Source of the DNA: Magnolia sinica
Lineage: Eukaryota; Streptophyta; Magnoliopsida; Magnoliales; Magnoliaceae
Assembly (NCBI RefSeq): GCF_029962835.1
Contig: NC_080582.1
Span: forward strand, 70,428,177 to 70,492,176
Direction: 5' to 3'
Length of the DNA stretch: 64,000 nt
Shown here: one piece after another, positions 49,227-60,926 of the stretch
Layout: each line of letters starts with the position of its first letter
How positions within the stretch are numbered: position 1 is the stretch's first letter
The notes under the pieces: generated by a model
Told to the model about the DNA's origin: nothing
The model's database searches: none
What the model saw: only the letters and a program-made list of their open reading frames with translations
Made by a program: the position numbers and the translations under genes

Positions 49227-49447
49227 GCACAGAGGGGAGTTATTTGTTACTCTGGCAGACTCTGAAGCTTGATACACAGGCACCAAGAAATTATACACGT
49301 TGCATACATGAACACATATTAAACCGACCAAAATGTGGAACCCGCTGTCGCTAAGCGACAGTCCCAAAATGAAATTGGGACTGTTGGATGTTTTTTTTTT
49401 TTTTTTTTTTTACCGTCCAGTAAATGTCCACCAATCTGATACTTAGC

Positions 49448-51624
49448 CAAACAATCGTGACTTTCAGTCGATGATACATCTAATCTGGGACCTATATTGT
49501 GGACGGTTTAAGTTACTTGTATGCCATGTATGCAATTTCTAAGTGCATGTGTATCATCCATCGGATGCTTTCATTATGATAATATGATCATCAGCTTCTC
49601 AAGGCTCGGGACCATAAAGCTAGGTGGGCCACACACGGGAACCACAATTATAATAATAAGACTAAATCAAGTTAATGACCTGGTAATTGAATTGGCCATA
49701 TTTCTATATGTAGAAAAGTATTAAATTTAAATTTAAAATAATAAAATTAAATGAAGTTGATGACATGACAATTAAATTAGTTATATCTCTGTATGAAAAT
49801 TCTTATGAATTTAAATATAAAATTTTACAAATTAGAAATACACCCTATCCATCCTGTATTTATTTTGTATAATATCTTCTAAGTATTTTAGAAACTTGGG
49901 GAGAAAAAATATTATTTGAATTCAAATGATCTCTCCGCGCTCATAGAAATTATGGCCAAATTTTTATTTTATAATAGATGACCCGAAATGACTAACTAGC
50001 TTGTAATAGTGAAAATGAAATGAGAAATGCTAAGATTAGGGTATAATGCATACGTGAGGACTGACCGATCAGGTGATACCACCACCAACGCGCCTTGGCC
50101 CAAAAATCGGGCCAGTTGATAATCGTGTGGACCAAATGTGTAGGTTGAATGTAGCTAGACTATCCGGTGATTTTTTTATTTTATTTTTATTTTTTTTGCT
50201 AAAACCGAACGGTCTTTATTCGTACACTTGTGGTCCACCTTATGAGGGGACCCATCTGACATTTTGATGGTAGCATAGTTCACATTTATTATATTATTTG
50301 AACTTTGAAACTAACTTACAGTTTGCTCTATTGACAGCTTCTGATGCATGGGTGAATTGATGATCTCTATATGTGAAGATTTCTAATTTGTAATAAGGAT
50401 TTTCATTGGTTTTTTATTTTTTATTTTTTCTTTAAATGTGTCTTGAAATTCACAAGTGAATGATAAGTTGGTTTGTTTGCGTCCATCCGGACTAATCTTC
50501 CAAATGTGACAAAAAATAAAAATAAAAAAAATCATGGTACTCTAGTAGAGTTTGAAGACCCATAAGTGACATAGGGGAGGACGTGAGGTCGAGCACCATC
50601 TTCCTCAATAGAATAACTATTCTCCACCCAGAGACTCCTCGAATCCACAAGGAAAAGAACAAGAAAATAGAAAATAATTTCTATAAAATTCGAAATTAAT
50701 TGATGAATGAAATAAACGTGTTCACGACCCTTTAAAAAGGGATGTCAAGCAATGAGAGAGAAATCGGAATCAAACTATAACTAAATCTTTTAGAATTCAC
50801 AACTTACTATAAATAATAAACTTACTATTTATAGATGGCCCTGATGTCTACTGGTGCCCAAGGTTGTTGGCCAAAAATAGTAAGTGTCCTATTTGGCTTC
50901 ACCAAGCTGTTCTCCTACTTATTCTAAGCTCTTTTCACGTTGGGCACAACTCCTAAAGCTCAACGGATGAAGAGTTATAATCAAACTAAAACTTATTATT
51001 TATAATTAAAACGGAATTAAAAAAGGAAAACGATTATCAATCCGGTGGTATTTCGTAAATCTGGCTTGCGCATAGCAGGGTTGGGTGGCTAAAGTAGTTC
51101 GTTCTACCTCAAAATTATATAGTTTAGGCCCGATAACTGATTTCAGATTGCGAGATATGTCTGATTTAAGGTCTGTCATTGACTGGGCCTCTTCTGAGAT
51201 CCATCTTGGCCATGAAATTTTCCGCAACCCTCTCCAAATCAATAAGCATGCAAGCGGTACTGTACACACGGAATACACGCAGACCATTCGAAACTGACCA
51301 AATTGTAGACCCTGTTGCAGATGGATTGTAACCCGAAATAGGAAAAGAAAGGAAAGAAAAATGAAAGGATGATCTTAGCTTGTTGATTGGTGGGCACCCA
51401 CATTTAAAAATAAGCCAACAGTCAAAATTAGATCATCAATGTCCATCATCACTGGCTAGAACAGTACAATCTATCCAAAAGGTTAGATACTATCATGAAG
51501 AGACTGATGCAAAAATTAGACCGAACTAGTCATCACGTGGGCCACACCATGGAAAACAATGGGTATCTGCTAATCAGGTCAAGATTGCATATGTAGACTA
51601 GTTGATAAGTAGATTGGTCTGATC
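49448..51624. other. Intergenic, no supported gene
   Basis: AT-rich sequence. The stretch 50,570-50,780 resembles a decayed retroelement piece (AGACTCCTCGAATCCACAAGG, then AAATTAATTGATGAATGAAA). A short open frame at 51,085-51,297 has no recognisable domain. Confidence 0.4.
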
Positions 51625-51890
51625 TTTCCGGCGGTCATAACCGCCTGTAAAAGTCTCAAAAAACGCCGCCTATACTTTTACGGCGCTTGTCAAGCGCTGA
51701 TAGTTGGGTATGTCGGCAAAAAGTTATGCCGGCGCTAAGAGAATTGTGAAAGAAGCACCGGTAAAATTGGAAAAAGCGCCACAAAAGTCAATGCAAGTGC
51801 CGGCAATAATATGGTTTCTGGACACCTTTTGTTACAGAAAAAAGCCGATAGAAGTCTACACAAGCGCTGGTAAAAGTCTTTGTATAGATT
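51625..51890. repeat. Cluster of GCGC(C/T)GGTAAAA-type short repeats
   Basis: CCGGCGGT, ACCGCCTGTAAAAGTC, TTTTACGGCGCTTG, GCACCGGTAAAA and GCGCTGGTAAAAGTC repeat in both orientations over ~260 bp in otherwise AT-rich DNA. Such clusters are typical of the subterminal regions of CACTA transposons, but no CACTA tip was found next to it. Confidence 0.45.
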
Positions 51891-52650
51891 TGAGAGGACC
51901 CAGATTTTTTTATTATATATAATTCAATTAAAACCTGTATTTTTAATTGCAGGGGCAAAAATGTCCAAAAGCTACTCACATTATATCTAGTATAGATATA
52001 GGTGCTATGATATTTTTCAATATTTTAATTTCAACATGATGAGGATTCAAGTAAATTATATGGAATGAGGAAACAGGAAAGCAAGCAACGGACCTTTAGC
52101 AGATCAAAAACTTTCTATTAATATTGGTATTTGTGAGATGTGAAAAATATTAGCCAATCATCTCATGGAATATTCAGCAACGAAAAGGACTGTGACACTA
52201 GAAAACCCATGGAAAACTGTTCAAATCATCTGGGTCAACAGTTCAACCATCCAGGTCGGGCAGCCATCCAGTCCAACTGTCTGGTCCACCATTGATAACA
52301 CTATGATGATGCCACTGGTTGGCCCGGTTTGGATTGGACATAAAACTACCAATATGATGGAGTCAAATTATCTGTGTGAGGTGGACCTAGAAAAAAGAGG
52401 AAGATGACTTGATTTATGCCACAAGAAACTAGGACATGCCAATTCGGCTACAGTTAAGAAATGGGACTGAAGTCTCAGACGTTAGATGCCAATTTGGCTA
52501 CAGTTAAGAAATGGAATTGAAGTCCCTTCTCTGGTTTCCAGTACAGACATTGTAAAACTGCGTACAAAAATAGGTTAGGGTCTGTCTGGGTCTTACAACA
52601 TTGCTTTTAAGATGATAATAATAACCTAGTAGATCGTGATTTGATTTGGG
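51891..52650. other. Intergenic, nothing recognised
   Basis: AT-rich sequence with a near-duplicate pair of GCCAATT(C/T)GGCTACAGTTAAGAAATGG blocks at about 52,439 and 52,490. No gene is supported. Confidence 0.4.
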
Positions 52651-53218
52651 TCAGACAAACAGAAATGCAAGAATGTCACGCATATTTTTCTCTGCAAGAG
52701 CTTTTGCCTGAAATTTGAAATGAAAACAAAAAATGTAAGCTCACAGTAATTCCATTCAAGAAGCTTGTCTCCCAAATTAAACAGAACCACATCACCTACA
52801 GCAAAATATTTTATCTCTATTACTCATAACACAGAATATCATATAAACAGGTTGCAGACCTGTCAAGTGCATTCCCAGACATGTAGGTTTTGAACAAGGC
52901 ACATACCGCACGTTCAACTGTCCGTTGATTCCTCTCCCACCTTGCTTGACATCTTCAACCTCAGCTCCTTGATGCTTTCCATTAGAGTAGGAAGCTTCAT
53001 TGTGACAGAACAGTATAATTCATAAGCAAAGCATCCATGAAAATGCAAACAAAGCTCTGAAGAATCAATGGTATAAAAAGATGCAAGAAAATAGCACATA
53101 TGGAATTGCATACCACCTTGATTTGTGGAATTTGAATATCTCTGTGAAGTACTGCTGGAAGAATCTGTAGCAGCTGCCCGTTTTGCCTCCTGGGCTGCCT
53201 TCTCAGCTAGAGCTCTTT
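52651..53218 (-). pseudogene. Gene fragment resembling an auxilin-like protein
   Basis: Three exon-like pieces lie on the minus strand. The first, 53,218-53,117 (TTTTAG acceptor, GTGGTA donor), reads RALAEKAAQEAKRAAATDSS, a charged helical stretch. The second, 52,994-52,907, joins it in phase and reads SYSNGKHQGAEVEDVK. The third, from 52,707 after ATTTCAG, reads AKALAEKNMRDILA and then stops. ALAEKN-RD just before the clathrin/J-domain region is a hallmark of plant auxilin-like clathrin-uncoating proteins. Piece two does not join piece three in phase, and no J-domain follows. I read it as a truncated fragment. It could also be part of another coiled-coil gene. Confidence 0.4.
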
Positions 53219-53507
53219 CTAAAACAAAAGCAGATTCAGATGCTGCAGACTTTCCTGGACTTCCGGTTCAAATGATGATATTCAACTAAAACGTTCATAC
53301 CATAATCAGATACTTTGGAGAACATGACCAGTGTTAAGACATGCATGCACACATAGCATAAGCATGCAAAGCACAAAAATCACTTTCAATCCAACACAAA
53401 AGCAGATTCAGACACTTGCCGCATCAGTCGACAACATCACATTGAATGGAAATAACATTCTCAACACTGTTGCATAATATACCTGGATTGGGACTTTGAC
53501 ACACTTA

Positions 53508-54056
53508 GGCCGTGTTTGATTTCCAAGAGTTTGGGTAAATACCCAGGAAATGGGTAATTATTACCATTTCATCCGTTTGAAAATCCAGGGAAACTTCTGC
53601 ATTGGGAACTGGTTCAAATAGCTATTTAAAATTTTTGAACCTCAAGGTAATGTATATAATATATCAATTCCGTCGATATGTTTTACCACAATATTTTGAG
53701 ACATGAGCCAAAAAATGAGGATGATCCAACACTCAGGTGGCCCACACCAAAAGAAACAGTGGCCTCGCAAAGGTTTTAACGGTAAGTATTCGATTCCTGT
53801 TTTCGTATGGTGTGATCCACTTGAGTTTTGGATATACCTCATTTTTTTGCTCAAACTATAAATTCAAAAGGCATAATGGATGAACGGTGTGGATAAGCGA
53901 AATGCATCACAGTGGGACCCATATATATTTTGTAACGTCTTCAGTTTTCGTGTCAAAAAAGTAAGTAGTCAAATCAGGTGCCTTGTAAATACACAGGGAA
54001 GTAATTATTACTCTTTTCGCTGGTATGTACCATTTCACTGGAAATCAAACAGGCCC
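53508..54056. mobile_element. Tourist-like (PIF/Harbinger) MITE
   Basis: Inverted ends are GGCCGTGTTTGATTTCC and GGAAATCAAACAGGCCC, flanked by TTA on both sides (53,505-53,507 and 54,057-54,059), the target preference of PIF/Harbinger. Length is 549 bp with no coding content. A fold-back core (CTCAGGTGGCCCACACC, GATGAACGGTGTGGAT) sits inside. Confidence 0.88.
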
Positions 54057-54059
54057 TTA

Positions 54060-54749
54060 ATGAAATTGTTGAGACATCCAATTTTGGAGTCAACAGCTTG
54101 CTGTCTTTTATTCTTCCCGCGCTCAATGTTGGATTCATTAGTGAAAATTACCTGATGTTAAAAGAAAAAATAAGCTGATGACATAGGCTACCTCTTCAAT
54201 TTACGAGAAGAATGACTTCATTAGCTGGCCCTTCTCCCTCCTCCTTTACCCGGGCTTGGGACCGGCAATGCAAGTAGTTGCATTGGCGGAGTTAAAAAAG
54301 GGCTTAAGATCCATTTGGTTTGATAAAAATTTAGATTCATAAAGATTGGTGTGATGACCAAATGGAGCTTAAGACTTATAATACTTACATAAATGTAGTT
54401 GTTCTCCTTCACTTTGCTTCCATCATCTAATACTGCCTCAAAAAACATGCTAAAAAAGGTAGACGCCCTCCTATTAATGTTGTAAAGAAACATGGAAAGA
54501 ACAAGAGTTGGATTGAGTTATAAAGAAAATTGAAAAGAACAAGAGTAAATCATGTTGGCTAACTTGTTGATTTAGTAACCCAACCTATCATATGCATTGG
54601 ATCTTAAGTCAATCCAAATTGCAAAATTAGAGTCAAACACTTTCTATCCAAAACCAATCACACATCAATCCTGAACCCATGCACAAAATTTAAAATATTT
54701 ACAAGAGAGAAAGAGAGAGGTCCTTTCATTTAGCTCAATCCATCTCTCC
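54060..54749. other. Spacer 3' of the transposase gene
   Basis: One exon-like minus-strand piece near 54,395-54,445 reads DGSKVKENNYIYV; its origin is unknown. Otherwise no gene. Confidence 0.35.
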
Positions 54750-56984
54750 TTAAACCTGCAAAACAAAACAATAAAAAGAAATTAATTAGTACTTGCAATC
54801 TTTTGTACAAGAAATTCTATTGTATATGGCAAAAAATAAAATAAAATAAAATAAAAATCTTACCTTACATAAAATAGAAGGCCAAACAATACTCGTTCCA
54901 ATAGCATCCCCAATTGTTTTATATCGTCCATAGGGTCTTATCAAAACCTCATCCCGTACTATTGCCACATGAATTAATACTTCCCAAAAACCAATTCCAA
55001 GTTCATGCCCCCCTACTTTTGTGAGGGGATCCTTGCTCAAAACAACTCCTTTAGCAATAGTAACCCCAGGTTTCATGATACTTGTAAGACTAACTCCAGT
55101 CATATCCTAGAAAATAAAATATATCATCTAATTAAGAACATAATAACATTAAAATACAATAAAAGAACTATTCACTTGGTGTAAGGAATTACCCCGGCAC
55201 TAGTACAACTCGTGGTCTTCCCCTTATTCGTCGAGCGTTTCTGCAAATGATAAATCAATATCAATCATTATATACCAACTAAACTATATATAATCTAGGA
55301 CATAGTGCATATGTAAATATATACATGTATATAATATAATTACCCGATAGGTCACCCAATGTCTTGATAATGAGGACGGTTGGTTCATGTTAGAACTAGC
55401 TGCAACACCGAATACTGTGGGTGGGTTATTGTTTGCATTATTCATAGTGGCTATCAATTTCATCAGAGTTTCTTTTAAGGAAGAAATTTCAGCATCTCTT
55501 GTGGATGAGATTTCAACCATAGTTTCTTTGAGGGATGACATTTCAGCTTCTCTTAAGGATGAGAGTGCAGCTATATTTTCTTTTAGAGAGACTATGTCAG
55601 CATGTAGTTCATCATATCTTTCATCTCTTCTCTGAGCAATGGAGGCCATCCTTTGCTGGCTGGATGTTGTGCCCCACAAATCAGATGGAGATGGTCCTAA
55701 CCCATAAGTGCGGACACGACCATGCCTATCTTCTCCCATGACTTGAGATAATAGATCATTCCTTATCGTGCTACTCTGTGAGGCCCCAGGTTGCTGAGAT
55801 ATTTCTTCATTGAGTTTTGTCTGCAATAATAATTATCGCATGGTAACAGTTAATGTGTAAACACTATAGCTGCTGCAACACATTTATATGGAGCTCTTAT
55901 TGCATGTAAATACACTAACATACCATTACTACTGATGAGGCCTCATCCACAGGCTTTCCATCTTTGCATGTATGAGTCAATATAAACATATCTGCTCGGC
56001 TCGGACCCTCCCCATTGGCCTTTTTCCTCTATTATTATGTAAACAAGTTATATAACACAAATATACTAACATGGTTTGTCAGGTTATTAATAAAATTTAC
56101 CTCTTCCTCACGTATTCGCGCAAAACTCTTCGAGCCTGCTGCATGGTTAATCAGTTGTTTCTTCCGACTCTTTGTATTTGTTTTAGAACGAGCCTATATG
56201 TGATATACCAATAAAGTAAATTATAAGATATCAACAAAAAGATTTGTATAATTTTGTAATTGAATGAAGCATACCTTCCCCTCTTCAGAGTTCCAAAACT
56301 GAACGAGAATCTTCCATTGATCCTCTTGGACCCGCTCATCAAGATCTGCGAGCCGCTCCTCATCAATCTCATGAGAAGAGTAGTGGAGTTTCTTCAGCTC
56401 GCCCTTCCATTCCCTCCATTTTTTACCAATTGACTTCAACACCCAAGCCTTAGCATTACCGTCAAACTCAAACTTGGACTGCATCACATGTTAAAATCAG
56501 ACAATCACATAATGAACAAAAAAAAAAAAAAAAAACCATCGTAACCATTACCGTGACAAGCCCCCACATATCATCTTTCTTTGCATTCGGCACCGCCCTC
56601 CAATCATTAAATGTAAGGGGAGCATATTCCCCATTGCGTGCTAGTGTCCCTATGAAATTTGTCAGCTTACTAGCATTGTCACAAATGGGCTGCCCTAGAT
56701 CATTGACGGAAATAGATATCCGTTGACCTTCACGCTTTTTCCAAACATCAAAGCATCGCGTGGGGCCTCGAGTCTTTGTTTTCTTGGACGTTGAATCTGT
56801 TGAATAAAATCACAATGGTACATATAAAACTAATTAACAAAAGCAAATTACATGGTAAAACACATATTGGCCACGAGAGAAGAACACATTTTGTTATACC
56901 ACTAGTAACCTGAGGCAGCTGAGGTTGGCTGGTGCTATCAGTCATAGGGCCTACAGATTGCCTAACCCTGCGTCTAGTACTCAT
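54750..56984 (-). CDS. Plant transposase (Ptta/En/Spm family), nine exons
   Basis: I could thread nine exons on the minus strand with GT-AG introns and matching phases: 56984-56900, 56796-56552, 56478-56275, 56193-56101, 56028-55924, 55820-55344, 55240-55193, 55106-54864, 54755-54750. Together they give 501 codons with a stop at 54,750. Family marks, in order, are RGPTRCFDVW, NASKLTNFIGTLARNGEYAP, WVLKSIGKKWREWK, QWKILVQFW, GPSRADMFILTHTCKDGKPV and GEDRHGRVRTYGLGPSPSDL. They match the plant transposase_24 (Ptta/En/Spm) family, the TNPA-like second protein of CACTA elements, thought to bind DNA. Residues ~310-370 hold SLKE/SLRE heptads (a coiled coil from an internal repeat). The start is the second in-frame ATG (MSTRRRV); MLNM three codons upstream is possible. 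No flanking CACTA tips were seen, so it may be a stranded element gene or a host gene derived from one. Confidence 0.82.
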
Positions 56985-57254
56985 GTTTAACACCTGTATA
57001 TGTCTAGCAATATGACAATATGATAATCAAATATTTCTCATTTAAATGGAGATTCATAAAATGAACAACTTGATTTGTGGACAGTTGCATATTGAAATAT
57101 ACAAGCCGTACAAATTGCGAATCCCATTATCAATGGAACATATTCCAAAATCATCATATCAAGCTAAAACAGAAGCACATGTGTGGACAATAAAAATAAA
57201 TGAACATGTGAAAATAATAATAACAGAATGAATTTTAAACTAAAGAAACAAATT

Positions 57255-57415
57255 TATAATTGAATGTGTCTCTCTTTTAGACTCAACGGCCAGATCTGGT
57301 AGTTCCACGCTAGGACCCTTGGGTCAACGTGAAAGCGGGCTCCAAAGGAGCTACTGCTCAGAGAGCACAGGTAGAGGTGTTACCTTTTCTACCAAACGGG
57401 CAGTTGTTCTAAAGA
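57255..57415. other. GC-rich island upstream of the transposase gene
   Basis: The island stands out from its AT-rich surroundings and contains AACGGCCAGATCTGG and GGGTCAACGTGAAAGCGGGC. It may be an untranslated first exon or a promoter region of the minus-strand transposase gene, or a foreign fragment. I recognise no RNA gene in it. Confidence 0.3.
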
Positions 57416-57663
57416 AATTTACTGAATTTTATTTAAACTTATGTTAATTAGTTCTATTTTATAAATGCATCGGGAAGACAAAACATGGACCAAACACTTC
57501 AACTAAATCATTAATTATGGATGATGAAGATAACCATACACATATGCCACATGTATAGTACGGATAATAGGTGGATGATAACTCCAATGCACCTAGGAGC
57601 ATAGGTCAAATACTCTAAATGAACAATAAAAAAATCGAATTAGTAGCAAGATACAGACCTTAC

Positions 57664-57732
57664 AAGCTCCCGGAGAAATACTTCCTTGTGGTTATATAGA
57701 CTGTGAAATATCAGGTCCAAAAGGCGGCTGAC
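57664..57732 (-). pseudogene. Single exon of an HSP90 gene
   Basis: Between TTATGCAG and GTAAGG the minus strand reads VSRLLDLIFHSLYNHKEVFL then REL, 23 codons. This is the first helix and ATP-lid region of organelle-type HSP90 (family form VSRLMDLIVHSLYSHKEVFL). Exon borders fall where plant organellar HSP90 genes have introns. No preceding or following HSP90 exon (SNASDALDKL...) was found nearby, so this is a lone exon, not a working gene. Transduplication by a transposon is a possible origin. Confidence 0.75.
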
Positions 57733-58722
57733 CTGCATAATTAAGAAACCATGAGAACAATCAATCAAATATAAATAAATACTTAGAACATAATGTTGTT
57801 TGATGTTGGCCACAGTTGTAATGAAAGAGGAATCATAATGCACAAAATTATATTGCTTCATGATAGTCGAAGGTTGGCCTGGATTTTGAATTTGAATTTG
57901 CTGGCCCAGGCCCAACCCATTGCCAAGCTTGTTAAAAGGAGAATATTACATAGGATAGATGCCATTCACATATGAAAACTATCTTAATATGCTTTAACCC
58001 AAAAATCACAAGCTACTTATTGAGAAGTCATGAATTGTTACACTTTGGCATATGTTTCTAGGATAATTACTAGAATGCAGTAAACTCAATCATCCAAAAG
58101 GTATTTTATTCATCTCGAGTGGTCAGCATGTCTCTTCATTGATATTACATGAATATAAAATGGAAAAAATAAGAGTGAAGATGAAACAGAGGGTTGCTGC
58201 ATAGAATGTGCCATAAGTTTCTAGCTTTTGTATATTAAAATTGACAAAATGGAGTTCCTTTCACCAGTGTCTGCAGAGAGAAGGAAGCCTAAGGACTTGG
58301 AGCCCGAAGCTACTCTTTTATAAACGAAATGAAGCAAAAGAGTAGTTAACGCACATAAAGGGAGTCGCGTCGATTGAGTTTTCCAAGATGTAAATGCAGC
58401 TGTTTCTAAGGTGTTGGAATACAATAAATTTAATTCCTCCTAACGTGATAAATTGCTGCAAGCAAGGATATAGTAAGTACGATTGGGGACGACTAAGTAC
58501 TGAGAATTCCATACCGCTATACAAAGGGTAGGTGAATCACAAGATGATCACTCATCCTATGAAGTGCGGTCAGGATAGAAAACACACGCCATCTGAATGT
58601 TGACCAAGAGCTTAAAAATTTATTCATTATTATGCAGGTCATTGACCGCTTGGTTACAAGAGAAAGAAAGCAAGAGCACTACTGGAGACAGACAAGTCAG
58701 ATCTTTAAGCTGTCAAATTTTG
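57733..58722. other. Spacer, no supported gene
   Basis: AT-rich sequence; short minus-strand frames show no domain. Confidence 0.35.
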
Positions 58723-59360
58723 CTAGGAGGTCCTACATCTCTGCTTCATTTTTCTCTTTAGTGGGCTCCCAACAATTTTCTTTCTCAATGAAACGTGGCA
58801 AGAAGTGAAGTAATTGATCAACACAAACAAAAATAGAGTGTACTTTATTCTCAGCCGCTTTTTGGTCAGTTCATCTATGAACTCTAAGTCTATTGGGTCA
58901 GCCATTTCTTTTGCATAAAAGGCGCTGCCTCGCTTTTGTAATTCATCCATCGTGCCAGAGCAGTAAGACTGGAACATCCTAAGCATCTATCGGTTGAATT
59001 GGTGCGTCGGAACACAATGCAACTTGTTGTACCAGGTTCTTTCATATTTGCCTCATATCGGCCAATTCCTTCATGACTGCTTATTGCTGTTATAGGAGAC
59101 GTGTGCACCCCATGGAGATAGCATGATGTCTTATATTGATCTCCCATATCTGCTAACTGCTTCGGCTTTAAGAGTAAACCCTCGAGTTTATCGTTCAGCT
59201 CAGCCGAAGGATGAAAGTCGAGCGAACACAAAGCATCAGTAATGAATCTCCTTATGTTAGATGGTAGAAAGGAGAAAGAGAAGACTTTCAACCCTTCGCC
59301 AAAAATCTCTCGAAGATAGGACTCAACTCTTGCAATGAGGGAAGGTAGCTCAATAACCAT
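58723..59360 (-). pseudogene. Unrecognised gene remnant, minus strand
   Basis: A 156-codon frame (59,360-58,890) starts MVIELPSLIARVESYLREIF and continues SNIRRFITDALCSLDFHPSA and ELNDKLEGLLLKPKQLADMG, which has balanced composition and looks coding. A second frame overlapping its end (58,986-58,723) reads SYCSGTMDELQKRGSAFYAK then EMADPIDLEFIDELTKKR and also looks coding. A TTAG acceptor near 58,989 could join them through a small intron. I do not recognise the family. It may belong with the coiled-coil piece just upstream. Confidence 0.35.
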
Positions 59361-59637
59361 GAGAACACTCAGATTTGAAAAAGTTATGATGAGATTGGAA
59401 GTTCAATGCCATTTAAATAGTGGGTTCAGAAAGCCCCACTATCCGAAAAAGACGTGGCTAGAAGAAACTACACGATCTAAATTGCTTGTGGTATGAGCAG
59501 CTAATGCAATATATTCAGAAGCAGTTCATGTTTAACTAAAAACCAGTGAAAGCTCTGGAAGGCATAATTGCGTACTGTTATTCGAGGAAATGAAAGTCTT
59601 AAAAGTGGCTCGAAGGCCATTCATTCATACAAAAGTG

Positions 59638-59909
59638 TTACAGATTAAATGATAAAAATTGTTGAAAGAATGTTTCAACCATCATTATCCATCTTTTGGC
59701 TACTAATAGCGATGCTTCTCCCCTTGCCGTTGATCGAGATGCTTGATTCATTTCTTCTGCTTGTAAATGTACTGTAGCAACTAACCGGGAAACCTCATCC
59801 ACGGTTTTAAGTTGCTCTGGACGTTCCTCTGCTAATTGCTTTCTCAATGTGATTAGTTCGGCCTCCAAAGCTGCAATCTCTAAATTCCGGATTCTCAGCG
59901 GAGCCCGTA
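59638..59909 (-). pseudogene. Coiled-coil coding piece, minus strand
   Basis: The minus strand reads NLEIAALEAELITLRKQLAE, then EQLKTVDEVSRLVATVHLQA, a clear heptad coiled coil, and ends KRWIMMVETFFQQFLSFNL. The upstream end of the open frame (to 59,952) crosses into the duplicated chitinase segment, so the original start is gone or lies elsewhere. Such tails occur in several plant proteins of unknown role. It is probably the 5' remnant of the unrecognised gene downstream, cut by the duplication joint. Confidence 0.35.
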
Positions 59910-60444
59910 TTGATGAGGAGGGCCGGATAACGAAGACAATCGCTAGACTCATGGTAAGAGTTCATCTCCATTTTCAAAATGGTGGTGACACTGTTGACCC
60001 ATGTGGTACTCATGTATAACCATCTGGACCGTAAAAATTGTGGCGAGTGCCTTATTGGCGGACCATATCTCAAATCACAGTGATGAAGAAATCCTAACCA
60101 TCAAATTGACGTGTTCGCTATCCAAATTCAAATTTAAAAATAGATCCTAACCACCATTTTCTTGGTATAATTTATTAATAATGTTCCATCAATTTGTTTC
60201 ACAGATTTAGACGGTTTGGATCATCGTACAACTACGAAAAACAGGCCTAACGTTCAAGGTCACTAGACCTTTAAATGGTGGTAAACTATCATAACAGTTT
60301 AAAATGTCAAACGAAGAGCAGGCCAAGCAATCGGCTGAGAGGCGCCGAGCAAAACGGACGCGTGTCTGCAACGCGGTTCCTTCTGACCGTAGGAACTTCA
60401 TGCGACAGGGTGTCGCACGCAATCCCAGCGCGGCAACCGAGGTG

Positions 60445-60850
60445 TGTGGATCACTCAATGTAGGGTCAATCGTGATGTATTTTCCTTACATCCACGCCGT
60501 CCATTCGTTCTGAAAGATCATTTGAGTGCATGATCCTAGAAACGAAGCAGATCCAGATCTTATGTGAACCACACCACAGGAAAAAGTGGTAATTGAATAC
60601 CCTCCATTAAAAACTTCTTATGGGCCACAGAAGTCTTCCATCAATCTGATATTTGTATGATCGCTTCATCCTGGGAAATAATCATTCCGGTGGCCCCGAG
60701 AAGTTTTTAATGGACGGTATTGAATTACCGCTTTTTCCTGTGGTGTGGTCCATGAAAGATTCCGATCTGCTTCATTTCTGTGTTAATACCCTAAAATGAG
60801 CTGTCAAAACGGATGAACGGCGTGGATGTAAGTCAAATACATCCACCCGC
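60445..60850. mobile_element. Fold-back element in the chitinase B upstream region
   Basis: Counterpart of 44,880-45,310. The left arm is CCTTACATCCACGCCGTCCAT, the right arm the inverse AACGGATGAACGGCGTGGATG. Confidence 0.65.
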
Positions 60851-60926
60851 GCCCACCCAATCCGCATCCAAACACGCACCTATAGCAAGTTGGCCGCCGC
60901 AGCAACCGCCAATCATATTCGGCGCA

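Larger units (their letters stand above)
34994..49447. repeat. Segmental duplication, copy A (with insertions)
   Basis: Outside later insertions, this stretch matches 59,910-64,000 base for base over long runs. It starts at TTGATGAGGAGGGCCGG (34,994 and 59,909) and is still matching at AAATGTCCACCAATCTGATA (49,430), where copy B meets the window edge. It includes the chitinase gene, its promoter and its 3' flank. Insertions present only in A are the LTR element (35,186-44,527), a hAT-like insert (47,148-47,678), the F4-type MITE (48,038-48,599) and a hAT-like MITE (48,616-49,226). Confidence 0.93.

Noticed and set aside
57255-57415. Possible tRNA or organelle-DNA insert in the GC-rich island
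   Set aside because: I could not find a cloverleaf with A and B boxes, nor a stretch I know from plastid or mitochondrial DNA; left as unexplained.
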